Source: Pseudomonas atagonensis
Lineage (GTDB): Bacteria; Pseudomonadota; Gammaproteobacteria; Pseudomonadales; Pseudomonadaceae
Assembly: GCF_011369485.1 (NCBI RefSeq)
Contig: NZ_VXCA01000036.1
Span: 1 to 64,000 of the forward strand
Reading direction: 5' to 3'
DNA length: 64,000 nt
This document shows positions 16,609 through 25,575 of this stretch, piece by piece. The first letter of the stretch is position 1. Each line of letters opens with the position of its first letter. A program made the translations under genes and the position numbers. Under the pieces are notes generated by a model that was not told the origin of the DNA, did no database searches, and saw only the letters and a program-made list of their open reading frames with translations.

Positions 16609-16820
16609 GAATCGTCCCCCTCGCATAGATGGATAGACTTTCCGTATTCCCGCCCCGGGCCTTGCTGGCCAAAGAACCTACGGCAACGCGTTGCCGGCGG
16701 GAAACAAGCATGTAGCTGACAAGACCAGACCTTAGCGATCCGTTCGCTGATCTCGCTTGCAGAGTAGCCCCAAGATAGAGCCGCTGCCAAGGCCTGGCGT
16801 TGAAGGTGGCAAGAAGATTT

Positions 16821-17054
16821 TCAGATTGGAGTGATGCTGCGGATTTCGATGCTGTTCTGGGTTTTCAGGTTTTTCACGCCAGCATCGGCGGTGCGACCTT
16901 CCAGATCGTTCAGATCCAGTTCGGCGGCGACAGGCAGGAGCCGTTCCTTGATCAGTCGAGCAGCCTCATCGTCGCTGGGGCATTCGGCACGCTCGAAGAC
17001 CTCATCGACAATTTCACCATGGTCATCCACGAAAGTGACTTTCCACTTTTGCAT
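16821..17054 (-). CDS. Small hypothetical protein (77 aa)
   Basis: Start at 17054 is preceded by a strong GAGGAGG. The sequence MQKWKVTFVDDHGEIVDEVF looks like a compact beta-hairpin protein, then a helix (DDEAARLIKERLLPVAAEL) and a short final strand. No family recognised; single gene. Confidence 0.65.
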   Translation of the reverse strand: MQKWKVTFVDDHGEIVDEVFERAECPSDDEAARLIKERLLPVAAELDLNDLEGRTADAGVKNLKTQNSIEIRSITPI

Positions 17055-17227
17055 CGGTGCCTCCTCGATCAAACCCGCAAATGGGCTTACACCTAAATCG
17101 ACTGGTACGCCGAACGTTGGTTCAAAAGGATTACAGCGGGCCAAGATGAAAAAAACATCACTATTGCAGCGCAGAAACATATGTGGTGAGGAGATTTATC
17201 CCCTCACCACAGGGGGAGCAGCGACTA

Positions 17228-18103
17228 TCAGTCGTTGCTTGGTTTGTTGACCGCTTGCAGCACGTATTGCGGCAAGGCGAACGCACCGATGTGGATTTCC
17301 GGGTTGTAGTAACGGGTGACGATGCCGCTGCCGATGAAGCGCTGTTGCAGGATTTCACGGCTCAGCTTGCGATAGGACGGGTTGGTGGAGCCCCAGGCGA
17401 AGGTCATCGAACCGCCGATGTAGGTCGGTACAGCCGCCTGATAGAAGTGCCAGTCCGGGAACAGACTGCGCAGGCGACCGGCGGTGGTTTTCACTTCGTC
17501 GATCTGCATGAACGGCGTGCCGTTCTGGGTCACGAGGATGCCGCCCTCGTTCAGGCAACGGTGGCAGGCCTGGTAAAAGTTTTCCGAGAACAGCACTTCG
17601 CCCGGGCCGATCGGGTCGGTGGAGTCGGAAATGATCACGTCGAATTTTTCCGTGGTGGTGGCGACGAAACGCATGCCGTCGTCGATCACCAGGTTCAGGC
17701 GTGGATCGTCATAAGCGCCTTTGGAGTGGTTCGGCAGGAACTCCTTGCACATGTCGACCACGGTGCCGTCGATCTCGACCATGGTGATGTGCTCGACACC
17801 GGCGTGTTTGGTCACTTCGCGCAGCATGCCGCCGTCACCGCCGCCGATGATCAGCACGCGCTTGGCGCTGCCGTGGGCGAGGATCGGCACATGGGTGAGC
17901 ATTTCATGGTAGATGAATTCGTCGGCTTCAGTGGTCTGGATCACGCCGTCCAGCGCCATCACACGGCCCATGCGCGGGTTCTGGAAAATCACCAGGTGCT
18001 GGTGTTCGGTGCGCACTTCGTGCAGCAGTTTTTCCATGCGAAAACGCTGGCCGTAGCCTTCGTAGAGGGTTTCCAGGTACTCGCTGGTTTTGGTGACGGT
18101 CAT
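17228..18103 (-). CDS. speE: Spermidine synthase (polyamine aminopropyltransferase, 291 aa)
   Basis: Transfers an aminopropyl group from decarboxylated S-adenosylmethionine to putrescine. The start at 18103 gives the family N-terminus. The nucleotide site is VLIIGGGDGGMLREVTKH; VEIDGTVVDMCKEFLP binds the ribose, and VIISDSTDPIGPGEVLF holds the catalytic Asp region. Length is normal. The by-product 5'-methylthioadenosine feeds methionine salvage, whose genes (mtnCDB) lie 4-6 kb away on the same strand. Monocistronic by spacing. Confidence 0.92.
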   Translation of the reverse strand: MTVTKTSEYLETLYEGYGQRFRMEKLLHEVRTEHQHLVIFQNPRMGRVMALDGVIQTTEADEFIYHEMLTHVPILAHGSAKRVLIIGGGDGGMLREVTKHAGVEHITMVEIDGTVVDMCKEFLPNHSKGAYDDPRLNLVIDDGMRFVATTTEKFDVIISDSTDPIGPGEVLFSENFYQACHRCLNEGGILVTQNGTPFMQIDEVKTTAGRLRSLFPDWHFYQAAVPTYIGGSMTFAWGSTNPSYRKLSREILQQRFIGSGIVTRYYNPEIHIGAFALPQYVLQAVNKPSND

Positions 18104-18225
18104 GGTGAAGTGCTCCGATGAATGCGCGGGCGCCAATCGTGGGGACGATTGCCCGGGAAAGGCGCGCATTCTACGTTGCCGAAGATGACAGGTCGAACCT
18201 CACTTGATCGGCAATCCACAATCAT

Positions 18226-18317
18226 TGTGGGTGGCGGCTTGCTCCCGAATGCAGTGGGTCAATCGCTTCTTCGTTGACTGATCCACCGATTTCGGGAACA
18301 AGCTCCCTCCCACAGGG
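18226..18317. repeat. REP pair (CTCCCGAA / TTCGGGA type)
   Basis: Inverted arms TGTGGGTGGCGGCTTGCTCC and its imperfect complement, with inner TGGGTCA / TGATCCA pairing, between speE and the small membrane protein. Confidence 0.8.
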
Positions 18318-18343
18318 GTATTGCGGTGTTCTCGGGAGCCGGA

Positions 18344-18535
18344 TCAGATCCGCACGTTGCCCCGCGGCCCGGCAATCGCCCAGATGATCAGGCCCAGCAC
18401 CGGCAGGAGGATGATCAGCAGCACCCAGAGGATTTTCATCCCGGTCTCGGCGCCGCTTTTCAGCACATTGATGATGGCCCAGATGTCGAGGGCGAGAATG
18501 ATCAGGCCGATCAGACCGTTGAACGTCGAACCCAT
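18344..18535 (-). CDS. PLDc_N-type small membrane protein (63 aa)
   Basis: Start at 18535 after GGAGCG. Two hydrophobic helices (LIGLIILALDIWAIINVL and MKILWVLLIILLPVLGLIIW) separated by KSGAETG match the phospholipase-D nuclease N-terminal (PLDc_N) two-helix unit that often occurs alone. Inner membrane; function unknown. Confidence 0.78.
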   Translation of the reverse strand: MGSTFNGLIGLIILALDIWAIINVLKSGAETGMKILWVLLIILLPVLGLIIWAIAGPRGNVRI

Positions 18536-18606
18536 GGTGTCGCTCCAGAATAGTGGCATGCACTTTTAGGATAGACGGTCGCGCTCAGGGTTCCCTTTTA
18601 TTGCGC

Positions 18607-19137
18607 TCAGACGTGAACGGCGATCTTCAACGCTTCCAGCGACGGCGCCGCAGCGATACCGACTTCGGCACACAGTTCCAGCACTCGCGGTACGTCGTTG
18701 CCATACACCAGAACCACTTGCAACTCATCGTCGAGCAACTGGCTGAAGTTCATCAGCGTGTAACCGCCGTTTTCCTTGTTCAGGCTGCTCATTTGCACCT
18801 GAATACGGTTAAGTGCAGTCAGCGCTTCGGTCTTGGCCAGTTGTTTGGGCTTGAGGTTGAAATCCACGCTTGGGCCGAACGAGGCGACGATCTGCGCGAA
18901 CAGGTCAACATAGGTGTCAGCCTGAAACAGTACGGTCTCCGGCAGACTGCCGACGACCACCCACTCGCCCAACGGGATCGGGAAGGTGTCGTCGTAGTTG
19001 ATGTCCGGGTTGGCTGTCAGAAAAGCATCGGCATCGGCGTAGGCCTGCGCCGCTTCGTCCGCCACTGTCAGGATCTCGTCCTCGCCCATGCAGCCGGAGC
19101 TGATTTTGCTGATGAGTTCGGCGAGTGCGGCTTTCAT
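18607..19137 (-). CDS. Hypothetical protein (176 aa)
   Basis: A soluble acidic protein with no recognised domain. Visible features are an N-terminal helical part (ALAELISKISSGC), a central IPLGEWVVVGSLPETVLFQADTY region and a strand-rich end. It looks conserved and well formed, without signal or membrane segments. It lies upstream of a probable monocistronic gap on both sides. Confidence 0.65.
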   Translation of the reverse strand: MKAALAELISKISSGCMGEDEILTVADEAAQAYADADAFLTANPDINYDDTFPIPLGEWVVVGSLPETVLFQADTYVDLFAQIVASFGPSVDFNLKPKQLAKTEALTALNRIQVQMSSLNKENGGYTLMNFSQLLDDELQVVLVYGNDVPRVLELCAEVGIAAAPSLEALKIAVHV

Positions 19138-19236
19138 GAGGGCGGATCCTGTGGCGAAGGTGAATTTTGAGGGCGCGAAGGATAGCGCATTCTGCCCTCT
19201 TCAGGCTGCACACCAGACAACTGTGGAGAGGGAGCC

Positions 19237-19755
19237 TCAGGCCAGCAGTTTTTCCAGCTGCGCCGTGGTGTCCACTGCACCCATCGTGCGGGCCGCGTCC
19301 AGCGCCGTCACGCCATTGGCGTCCTTGGCCTTGGGATCGGCACCTTTGCTGATCAGGTAATCAACGATTTCCACACGGTTGAACATTGCCGCCATCATCA
19401 GCGCCGTACGGCCATCGAACGATGAACCTTCAATTTCCGCACCTGCTTCAACCAGCGCCTTGACCACTGCCAGGTCGCCTTTGAACGCCGCGCCGGCAAT
19501 CGGGCTCTGACCGTTGCCGTTGCGCATTTCCGGGTCTGCCTTGTGCTTGAGCAGCACCTGCACCGCATCGACATGGCCGTAGTAACTGGCAAGCATCAGC
19601 AGCGTGTCGCCCTTGCTGTTTTTCAGGTTGACCGGCAAACCGGCCATGACCAGGCGATCAAGCATCTGGGCATCACCGTCGCGCGCCTTGTTGAAAACCT
19701 GCTCGGTGAATTCGGCAGCTTCTTCAGGGGTCATCTGGCGGCTTTGGTCGGACAT
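19237..19755 (-). CDS. Ankyrin-repeat protein (172 aa)
   Basis: Four ankyrin units can be read: GDAQMLDRLVMAGLPVNLKN, GDTLLMLASYYGHVDAVQVL, GQSPIAGAAFKGDLAVVKAL and GRTALMMAAMFNRVEIVDYL, followed by a shorter cap (GVTALDAARTMG). No signal peptide, so probably cytoplasmic. Ankyrin repeats mediate protein contacts; the partner is unknown. Similar small proteins in Pseudomonas are linked to oxidative stress, but nothing here shows that. Confidence 0.85.
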   Translation of the reverse strand: MSDQSRQMTPEEAAEFTEQVFNKARDGDAQMLDRLVMAGLPVNLKNSKGDTLLMLASYYGHVDAVQVLLKHKADPEMRNGNGQSPIAGAAFKGDLAVVKALVEAGAEIEGSSFDGRTALMMAAMFNRVEIVDYLISKGADPKAKDANGVTALDAARTMGAVDTTAQLEKLLA

Positions 19756-19851
19756 GGGGCAACTCCACTTCGGTCTATCGGAAAGCCGACAGTTTCCCGA
19801 GCGAGACCTTGGCTGTCACCCCTTTTTTCTCAAGCCCGCTTATAGCCAGAA

Positions 19852-21690
19852 TCAATAGCGATACTTGCCCTGATGAATTTCCGCCAACACTTCGTCGGTG
19901 ACCTGCACATAGGTTTCAGAACCGGGAAGCCACGCGAAGACCGGGTCATCGCCTGTTTGCGCGGGATCGAAGCCTTCTGTTTTCAGGCGGGTTTTCTGAT
20001 ACTTGAAGGTGCCGGTGGTTTCCATTTTCACTTTGACCCGCAGGAACAGCGGCACCGCGTAAGCCGGCATGCGCTGTCGGGCGAATGCCAGCAATTCGGC
20101 GAAATCCAGGGTCGCAAGAGACTCCGCCGGGGTAATCGCCGCCATGCCGGCACGCCCGTTGGTATTGTGGATTTCCACGCCGTAAGCCACTGCTTCGGAA
20201 ATGTGCGGATGTTTCAGCAGCAGGTTTTCGACTTCGGTGGTGGAAACGTTTTCACCTTTCCAGCGATAGGTATCGCCGAGACGATCAACAAACTGCGCAT
20301 GGCCGAACCCGATGTTGCGCAGCAAATCGCCGGTATTAAAGAAGCGATCACCCTGGCTGAACACATCGCGCAGCACTACCCTCGCGGTTTTCTGCGGATC
20401 GGTGTAGCCGTCCAGCGGAGCCTTTTCGTCGATTCGTGCCAGCAGCAAGCCCTGCTCGCCCTTGCCGACCTTACGCATGAAACCGTCGTCGCCTCGAATC
20501 GGCTCGCCGCTGTCGTGGTCGTAAGCCACCAGCTCCCAGGCCATCAGCGAGAAACCGATGGTGTTGTCGAAGTTGAGGATATTGGTAAAACCAATGTTGC
20601 CGTCGCTCGCCGCGTACAGCTCGCAAATGTGATCCACCGCGAAGCGCGTCTTGAATTCAGCCCACGCACCGGGGCGCAGGCCGTTGCCGATCATCTTGCG
20701 CACGTCGTGACGGCTGTCATCGGCACTGGCCGGCCGATCAACCAGATAGCGGCACAACTCGCCGACATAGCCGATGGTGGTTGCGCGATAGCGGCGCACG
20801 TCCGTCCAGAACTGACTGGCGCTGAATTTACGGCGGATGGCAAAACCCGATGCGCCGTTGACCGCCGAACCCCAGCACACGCAGAGGCCGGTGGCGTGAT
20901 ACAGCGGCAAAGTGCAATACACGACATCGTCGGGGCGCATGTCGAGGGCGATCATGCCGAAGCTGGCCGAGCTGCGCATCCAGCGGCCGTGCTTGAACAC
21001 CCCGGCTTTGGGCAGGCCGGTCGTGCCCGAGGTGTAGATGTAGAAACACGGGTCGTCGAAGAAAACTTGCTGGCTGCTCGGCGGGTTGTCGCTGGAGGCA
21101 TCGGCACTGGCGCTGATCAGATTGACATAACCGTCGGGCGCAATGCCCGGATGGCTGTAAGTGTCCTGATCGGCGACAAACCAGGTGCGCGGTGACGTAA
21201 TCGACACCTGGTCACGAATGGCCGCGAAGGCCGGCAGCAGTTCTTCACCGACCACGATTGCCACCGGGGCTACCAGGTTGACGCTGTGGATCAAGGTGTC
21301 GCGGGTCTGCGAAGTGTTGAGCAGCGCACTGACGCTGCCAATCTTCGCCAGCGCCAGAATGGTCACCAGCAGTTCCGGGCGATTCTCGATGAACACCGCC
21401 ACCACATCGCCTTTGCCGATGCCCTGCCCGTTCAGGTAATGGGCGATACGATTGGCCCACTGATTGACTTGCGAATAGCTGAGTACCACGTCGTTGTGCA
21501 ACAACGCCGGGCCGTCCGGATTGCGCAAGGTCGCTTGTTCGAACGTCCAGCCCAGTCCACAGGTTTGGGTCGGATCCTTGACGTTGGCCACCTTCATGCC
21601 CTTGACCACCCGGGGGATGGCTTTGGCAATCATCGGCAGTTTGCGGAGCATCATGCCCCAGGTAATCGTGTCGCTTGGCGCGTGACTCAT
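19852..21690 (-). CDS. Long-chain acyl-CoA synthetase, FATP/VLACS type (612 aa)
   Basis: An adenylate-forming enzyme: the P-loop-like A3 motif is YIYTSGTTGLPKAG, and later blocks include GNIGFTNILNF, the RIDEK region, and the C-terminal DRLGDTYRWKGENVSTTEVE that closes over the active site. The combination YRWKGENVSTTEV is characteristic of fatty-acid transport protein-like very-long-chain synthetases rather than FadD. It should activate imported or recycled fatty acids or related carboxylates. Standalone gene. Confidence 0.88.
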   Translation of the reverse strand: MSHAPSDTITWGMMLRKLPMIAKAIPRVVKGMKVANVKDPTQTCGLGWTFEQATLRNPDGPALLHNDVVLSYSQVNQWANRIAHYLNGQGIGKGDVVAVFIENRPELLVTILALAKIGSVSALLNTSQTRDTLIHSVNLVAPVAIVVGEELLPAFAAIRDQVSITSPRTWFVADQDTYSHPGIAPDGYVNLISASADASSDNPPSSQQVFFDDPCFYIYTSGTTGLPKAGVFKHGRWMRSSASFGMIALDMRPDDVVYCTLPLYHATGLCVCWGSAVNGASGFAIRRKFSASQFWTDVRRYRATTIGYVGELCRYLVDRPASADDSRHDVRKMIGNGLRPGAWAEFKTRFAVDHICELYAASDGNIGFTNILNFDNTIGFSLMAWELVAYDHDSGEPIRGDDGFMRKVGKGEQGLLLARIDEKAPLDGYTDPQKTARVVLRDVFSQGDRFFNTGDLLRNIGFGHAQFVDRLGDTYRWKGENVSTTEVENLLLKHPHISEAVAYGVEIHNTNGRAGMAAITPAESLATLDFAELLAFARQRMPAYAVPLFLRVKVKMETTGTFKYQKTRLKTEGFDPAQTGDDPVFAWLPGSETYVQVTDEVLAEIHQGKYRY

Positions 21691-22077
21691 GGAGGCTCCC
21701 GTTCGACCCTGGCGTGCAGGCCGGTTTTTTTATTGTCGGGCAAACTGGTGAGGCAGCCGGCGCGCTCGGCGCGGGGCGAGATCGAAAATACGTCAGCGCT
21801 TCTCGGCCTGTACACGCGGTTTTTGCAATGTTTTGTATCCGTCGTGTTACCGGACGCGCCGAGGATCCTGTCGCGATCAATTGGTTCCGTTGGAACGACA
21901 ACGATCCCGCAAAATGCAGGATGCACGATGGCCATTCATGCAGATTGCACGACCACCTGATTTCTTATTATTTTTAACTTGTTGATTTATAACGATTTTA
22001 TTTTTAAGGACTGCTGGCACAATCACTGCAACCTCCTCTGCATGCTTGCCATTCAAGTGCATACGGAGCTGAAAGAC
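21691..22077. other. Intergenic region ahead of the DUF3509 gene
   Basis: No gene is visible on either strand. The right half is strikingly AT-rich (22 A/T in a row apart from a few G/C around 21960-22010) and leads into a sigma-54-like element; the left half carries the upstream region of the acyl-CoA synthetase gene. Confidence 0.5.
22015..22030 (+). promoter_or_regulatory. Sigma-54-like promoter element
   Basis: TGGCACAATCACTGCA matches the -24/-12 consensus (GG, ten bases, GC) with one change from TTGCA to CTGCA. It is preceded by AT-rich DNA and lies 48 bases before the start codon of the DUF3509 gene. Confidence 0.45.
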
Positions 22078-22356
22078 ATGAGCCTGATCCAAGAAAAATT
22101 TACCTCGCTGTTCTCCAACTTCGACGTCACCACGGCGCCACGTCCCGATGGCGGGATTCTGCTGACTCTGCGCAGTAACGACGGCAGAACGTTCAAACGT
22201 GCGCTGACCTATCAGCAAATGCACAACGCCGACCAACTGTCGTGGGCGATCAGCGCCATTCGCCGTGACCTGGCCGAACAAGCCAGCGAGTTGCCGCAAA
22301 TCGGCATGCTGCAAAGCCAGCAACGTTTTGCCTTGCCGACGTATCATTCGCTGTAA
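22078..22356 (+). CDS. DUF3509-type small protein (92 aa)
   Basis: Start at 22078 follows GGAG. The sequence MSLIQEKFTSLFSNFDVTT, PRPDGGILLTLRSNDGRTFKRALTYQQ and LSWAISAIRRDLAEQ fits the Pseudomonas-specific DUF3509 family as I recall it. No signal, cytoplasmic, unknown function. A possible sigma-54 promoter and a terminator frame it as a single-gene unit. Confidence 0.68.
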   Translation: MSLIQEKFTSLFSNFDVTTAPRPDGGILLTLRSNDGRTFKRALTYQQMHNADQLSWAISAIRRDLAEQASELPQIGMLQSQQRFALPTYHSL

Positions 22357-22375
22357 CGTTTAAATCGCTTTAAAC

Positions 22376-22412
22376 AAAACAAGCCGTGGAGCTCTCGCTT
22401 CACGGCCTGTTT
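22376..22412 (+). terminator. Terminator after the DUF3509 gene
   Basis: An imperfect hairpin with arms AAACAAGCCGTG and CACGGCCTGTTT starts 20 bases past the stop. Confidence 0.6.
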
Positions 22413-22445
22413 GCATTCTGCAGTTGTCACAAAACCCAGGTTTCT

Positions 22446-23129
22446 CTAGAACGCTTCCGGTTCGATCCCGGTGAACGTGTCGACGGTGACATGACTCCCC
22501 AGCTCCCCGCCTTCACGCGCCAGACCGCAGGTTTGCAGACCCGCCGCTTGGGCGGCGTCGAGTTCTTCGACGATGTCCGAGAGGAATAGAATCTCCCCCG
22601 CTTCAACGCCGATTGCCTGTTGAATATTCGTGTAGGACTGCGCCTCACGTTTGGGACCCGACGTGGTGTCGAAGTAACCGCTGAACAACGGCGTCAGATC
22701 ACCCGCCTCGGAGCAGCCGAAAATCAGTTTCTGCGCCTGGATCGAACCTGACGAATACACAAACAGTTGATAACCCGCCTCATGCCAGCGCTGCAGTGCT
22801 TCAACGGCATCCGGGTAAACATGGCCCTTCAACTGCCCGGCGTGATAACCCTGGGCCCAGACCATGCCCTGCAAGGCCTTGAGCGGTGTGGCTTTGCGAT
22901 CTTCCTCGATCCAGCTTAAGAGAATCTCAACAACCCGTTCAACATCGGCCTGCGGCGCATTGCTATCACGGCGCACGGCGTCGAGTTGCTCAGCAACATC
23001 GGCGCGTTCAGCATTTTGTCGGACGAAATCCGGCAGGTGTTTGGCAGCGTACGGAAACAGCACGTCGAAGACAAAACTCACCGCGCTGGTGGTGCCTTCG
23101 ATGTCGGTGACGATGGCTTTGATCGGCAT
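22446..23129 (-). CDS. mtnC: Acireductone synthase (enolase-phosphatase, 227 aa)
   Basis: In methionine salvage it enolises and dephosphorylates 2,3-diketo-5-methylthiopentyl-1-phosphate. HAD motif I is IVTDIEGTT (Asp9, Glu11), motif II YSSGS, and motif III/IV FDTTSGPKRE...ILFLSDIVEELDAA. Start at 23129 begins MPIKAIVTDIEG, as in the family. It lies four bases after mtnD in an operon with mtnB and an MFS gene; all read leftwards. Confidence 0.93.
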   Translation of the reverse strand: MPIKAIVTDIEGTTSAVSFVFDVLFPYAAKHLPDFVRQNAERADVAEQLDAVRRDSNAPQADVERVVEILLSWIEEDRKATPLKALQGMVWAQGYHAGQLKGHVYPDAVEALQRWHEAGYQLFVYSSGSIQAQKLIFGCSEAGDLTPLFSGYFDTTSGPKREAQSYTNIQQAIGVEAGEILFLSDIVEELDAAQAAGLQTCGLAREGGELGSHVTVDTFTGIEPEAF

Positions 23130-23133
23130 CGGT

Positions 23134-23679
23134 TCAGTCCTCCAGACGCGGGAAGCGACCGGCGATGTCTTCGCCGGTGAAATTGGCAACCCAGCCTTCC
23201 GGGTTGTTGAACAGGCGGATCGCCACGAAATGCGGATGCTCGCCCATGTCGAACCAGTGCTTGGTGCCGGCGGGCACCGAGATCAGGTCGTTCTTCTCGC
23301 ACAGTACGGCGTAAACGTAATCGTCGATGTGCAGGATGAACAGCCCACGGCCGGCGACAAAAAAGCGTACTTCGTCTTCGCCATGCCGGTGTTCTTCAAG
23401 AAACTTTGCGCGCAGTTCGGCTTTTTGCGGGTGGTCACTGTTGAGGCTGATGACGTCGACGGTGATGTAACCGCGCTCGGTCATCAGTTTGTCGATCTGC
23501 TCTTTATAAGCGCTGATCACTTCTTCCTGAGTGGCACCCGGCTGGATCTTCGCCGAGGCTTGCCAGCGGTCAAAACGCACGCCCTGCTCGGCCAGGGTCG
23601 AAGCGATGTCTTCGAAGTGGGTCAGCACCTTGTTGGGAATCTCGGGGCTGGAGACGTGATAGACGGACAGGCTGCTCAT
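23134..23679 (-). CDS. mtnD: Acireductone dioxygenase (181 aa)
   Basis: Cleaves the acireductone with O2; with Fe it gives the methionine ketoacid precursor. A cupin with metal ligands His97, His99, Glu103 (EEHRHGEDE) and His141 (TKHWFD), the same spacing as characterised ARD. Length normal. Lies between mtnB and mtnC. Confidence 0.94.
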   Translation of the reverse strand: MSSLSVYHVSSPEIPNKVLTHFEDIASTLAEQGVRFDRWQASAKIQPGATQEEVISAYKEQIDKLMTERGYITVDVISLNSDHPQKAELRAKFLEEHRHGEDEVRFFVAGRGLFILHIDDYVYAVLCEKNDLISVPAGTKHWFDMGEHPHFVAIRLFNNPEGWVANFTGEDIAGRFPRLED

Positions 23680-23772
23680 TGGGGCAATTCCTCGGTATCG
23701 GCCTTGCCGTCCGGTTCTTCGAGACCGGTCGGGCACTGCATTCATCAGGCAAATGGGCTGGTTCTGGTGAAG

Positions 23773-24399
23773 TCAGCCTTGGCGGTTCATGACGCTGCGG
23801 GTTTTCAACTCGCATTCAAACAGAAATTCGAAAGCCTCGATCTGGCGCAGCGCGTCGTTCATCTGCGCGCCCCAGGTGTAGAGGCCGTGGCCGCGAATCA
23901 GGTAACCGACGCAATCAGGATGGGCGTCGAGCCAAGGCTGCACCTTGGCGGCGAGGCGTGCAATGTCCTGATCGTTGTCGAAAATCGGCACGCGCACTCG
24001 GGACTCATGGGTCGAGATACCGCTAAAAGCTTTTTGCAGTTCGTAGTCTTCGAACTCGATGAAGTCTTCAGGCGTCAGGCGCGACAGCACCGTGGCGTTG
24101 ACCGAATGGGTGTGCAGCACCGCGCCGATCTCAGGGCGCCAGGTGTAGAGCTGGGTGTGCAGCAGGGTTTCGGCGGACGGTTTTTTGCCGGGCTCAAGAC
24201 TGTTGCCGGACAGGTCGGTGGCGAGCACATCGTCCACACCCAACTGCCCCTTGTGCTTGCCGGACACCGTCAGCAGCGCTTCGCTGGCCGAAAGGCGCGT
24301 CGAATAATTGCTGCTGGTGGCCGGCGACCAGCCGCGACCATAAAGAAAACGCCCGGCGTCGACGATTTGCTGGGCGAGTTGTTCACGCGTAAGGCTCAT
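23773..24399 (-). CDS. mtnB: Methylthioribulose-1-phosphate dehydratase (208 aa)
   Basis: A class II aldolase-fold Zn enzyme of methionine salvage. Zn ligands are in AVLHTHSVNATV (His96, His98) and in GYLIRGHGLYTWG. N-terminal ATSSNYSTRLS is the substrate-binding loop. The start overlaps the stop of the MFS gene by four bases (ATGA), so the transporter and the pathway are translationally coupled. Confidence 0.93.
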   Translation of the reverse strand: MSLTREQLAQQIVDAGRFLYGRGWSPATSSNYSTRLSASEALLTVSGKHKGQLGVDDVLATDLSGNSLEPGKKPSAETLLHTQLYTWRPEIGAVLHTHSVNATVLSRLTPEDFIEFEDYELQKAFSGISTHESRVRVPIFDNDQDIARLAAKVQPWLDAHPDCVGYLIRGHGLYTWGAQMNDALRQIEAFEFLFECELKTRSVMNRQG

Positions 24400-25541
24400 G
24401 GCCTGTCCTCTTGCATACGTGTGGCAATGATAACGGCAGCAGCGAGCGCCGCGAGACTGGCAATACTAAAGGTCAATGTCGCGCCGAGGGCATTCCAGCT
24501 GTAGCCGGAATACAGCGCGCCGAGCGCACCACCGGTGCCGGCCAGCGCTGCATACAGCGCCTGGCCCTGCCCTTGCTGGCGTGCGCCGAAGCTACGTTGC
24601 ACGAAAGCGATGGCAGCGGCGTGAAAACTGCCGAAGGTCGCCGCGTGCAAAATCTGCGCGAACAGCAGCACCCACAGGAACTCGGCGAACGAACCTAGCA
24701 GCAACCAGCGCAGTGCTGCCAGCAGAAAACTCGCCATGAGCACGCGACGCAGGGAAAACCGCGCAAGAATCCGGCTCATGCCCATGAACATCAGCACCTC
24801 GGCAACCACGCCAACGGCCCAGAGCATGCCGATCACTCCGCGACTGTAGCCAAGTTGCTCAAGGTGCAAGGTCAAAAACGTGTAGTAAGGACCGTGGCTC
24901 ATTTGCATCAGCGCAACGCAGCCATAAAACGCAAGTACGCCGGGGCTGCGCAGTTGCTTGAGGAAGCCCTCACCGGCCGGCCGGTTGCCTTGCGCAGGTT
25001 GTGCGTTCGGCACCCACAAACTGCTGAGGACGATGCCGGCCATGATCAGCACCAGCGCCGCCGGGTAGATGTCCAGACTCAGCCATTCGAACAACCGCCC
25101 CAACGCAACCACGGTGATGATGAAACCGATCGAACCCCACAGGCGGATCTGGCTGTAACGCGAGGTCTGCCCCTGCAAATGCGCAAGCGTGATGACTTCA
25201 AACTGCGGCAGCACCGCATGCCAGAAGAACGCGTGCAACGCCATGACCATCGCCAGCCAGGCGTAGGTCTTGCTGACGAAAATCAGCGAGAAAGTCAGCA
25301 ACGTACAAACCGCGCCAAAGCGCACGATGGCCAGTCGTTTGCCGGTGTAGTCACCGAGCCAGCCCCAGATGTTCGGCGCCACGCAGCGCATCAACATCGG
25401 AATGGCGACCAGCTCGCCGATCCGCGCGGCGCTGAAGCCGAGGTGATGGAAGTACAGCGCCAGGAACGGCGCTGTCGAACCGAGCAAGGCGAAATAGAAC
25501 AGATAGAAACTGGACAGCCGCCAGTACGGGAGCGCCGCCAC
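24396..25541 (-). CDS. MFS transporter of the 3-phenylpropionate (HcaT/LacY-like) type (381 aa)
   Basis: About twelve membrane helices. The opening YWRLSSFYLFYFALLGSTAPF and the loop GWLGDYTGKRLAIVRFGA resemble the PPP/HcaT branch of the major facilitator family, usually labelled 3-phenylpropionate transporters. However, it is fused by a four-base overlap to mtnB, so its natural substrate may be a methionine-salvage compound such as methylthioribose. It is 35 bases downstream of aroC. Confidence 0.82.
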   Translation of the reverse strand: MAALPYWRLSSFYLFYFALLGSTAPFLALYFHHLGFSAARIGELVAIPMLMRCVAPNIWGWLGDYTGKRLAIVRFGAVCTLLTFSLIFVSKTYAWLAMVMALHAFFWHAVLPQFEVITLAHLQGQTSRYSQIRLWGSIGFIITVVALGRLFEWLSLDIYPAALVLIMAGIVLSSLWVPNAQPAQGNRPAGEGFLKQLRSPGVLAFYGCVALMQMSHGPYYTFLTLHLEQLGYSRGVIGMLWAVGVVAEVLMFMGMSRILARFSLRRVLMASFLLAALRWLLLGSFAEFLWVLLFAQILHAATFGSFHAAAIAFVQRSFGARQQGQGQALYAALAGTGGALGALYSGYSWNALGATLTFSIASLAALAAAVIIATRMQEDRP

Positions 25542-25575
25542 GCCGGTTACGCCGCAGCGGCCTTGAGATCACCCA

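Noticed and set aside
14572..16719. A 715-codon plus-strand frame
   Set aside because: It runs antisense across the ATP-grasp gene, whose motifs are clear; the frame has no domain and is a high-GC shadow.
24396..25541. A phenylpropionate degradation locus
   Set aside because: No aromatic catabolic genes are nearby; the transporter is coupled to mtnB.
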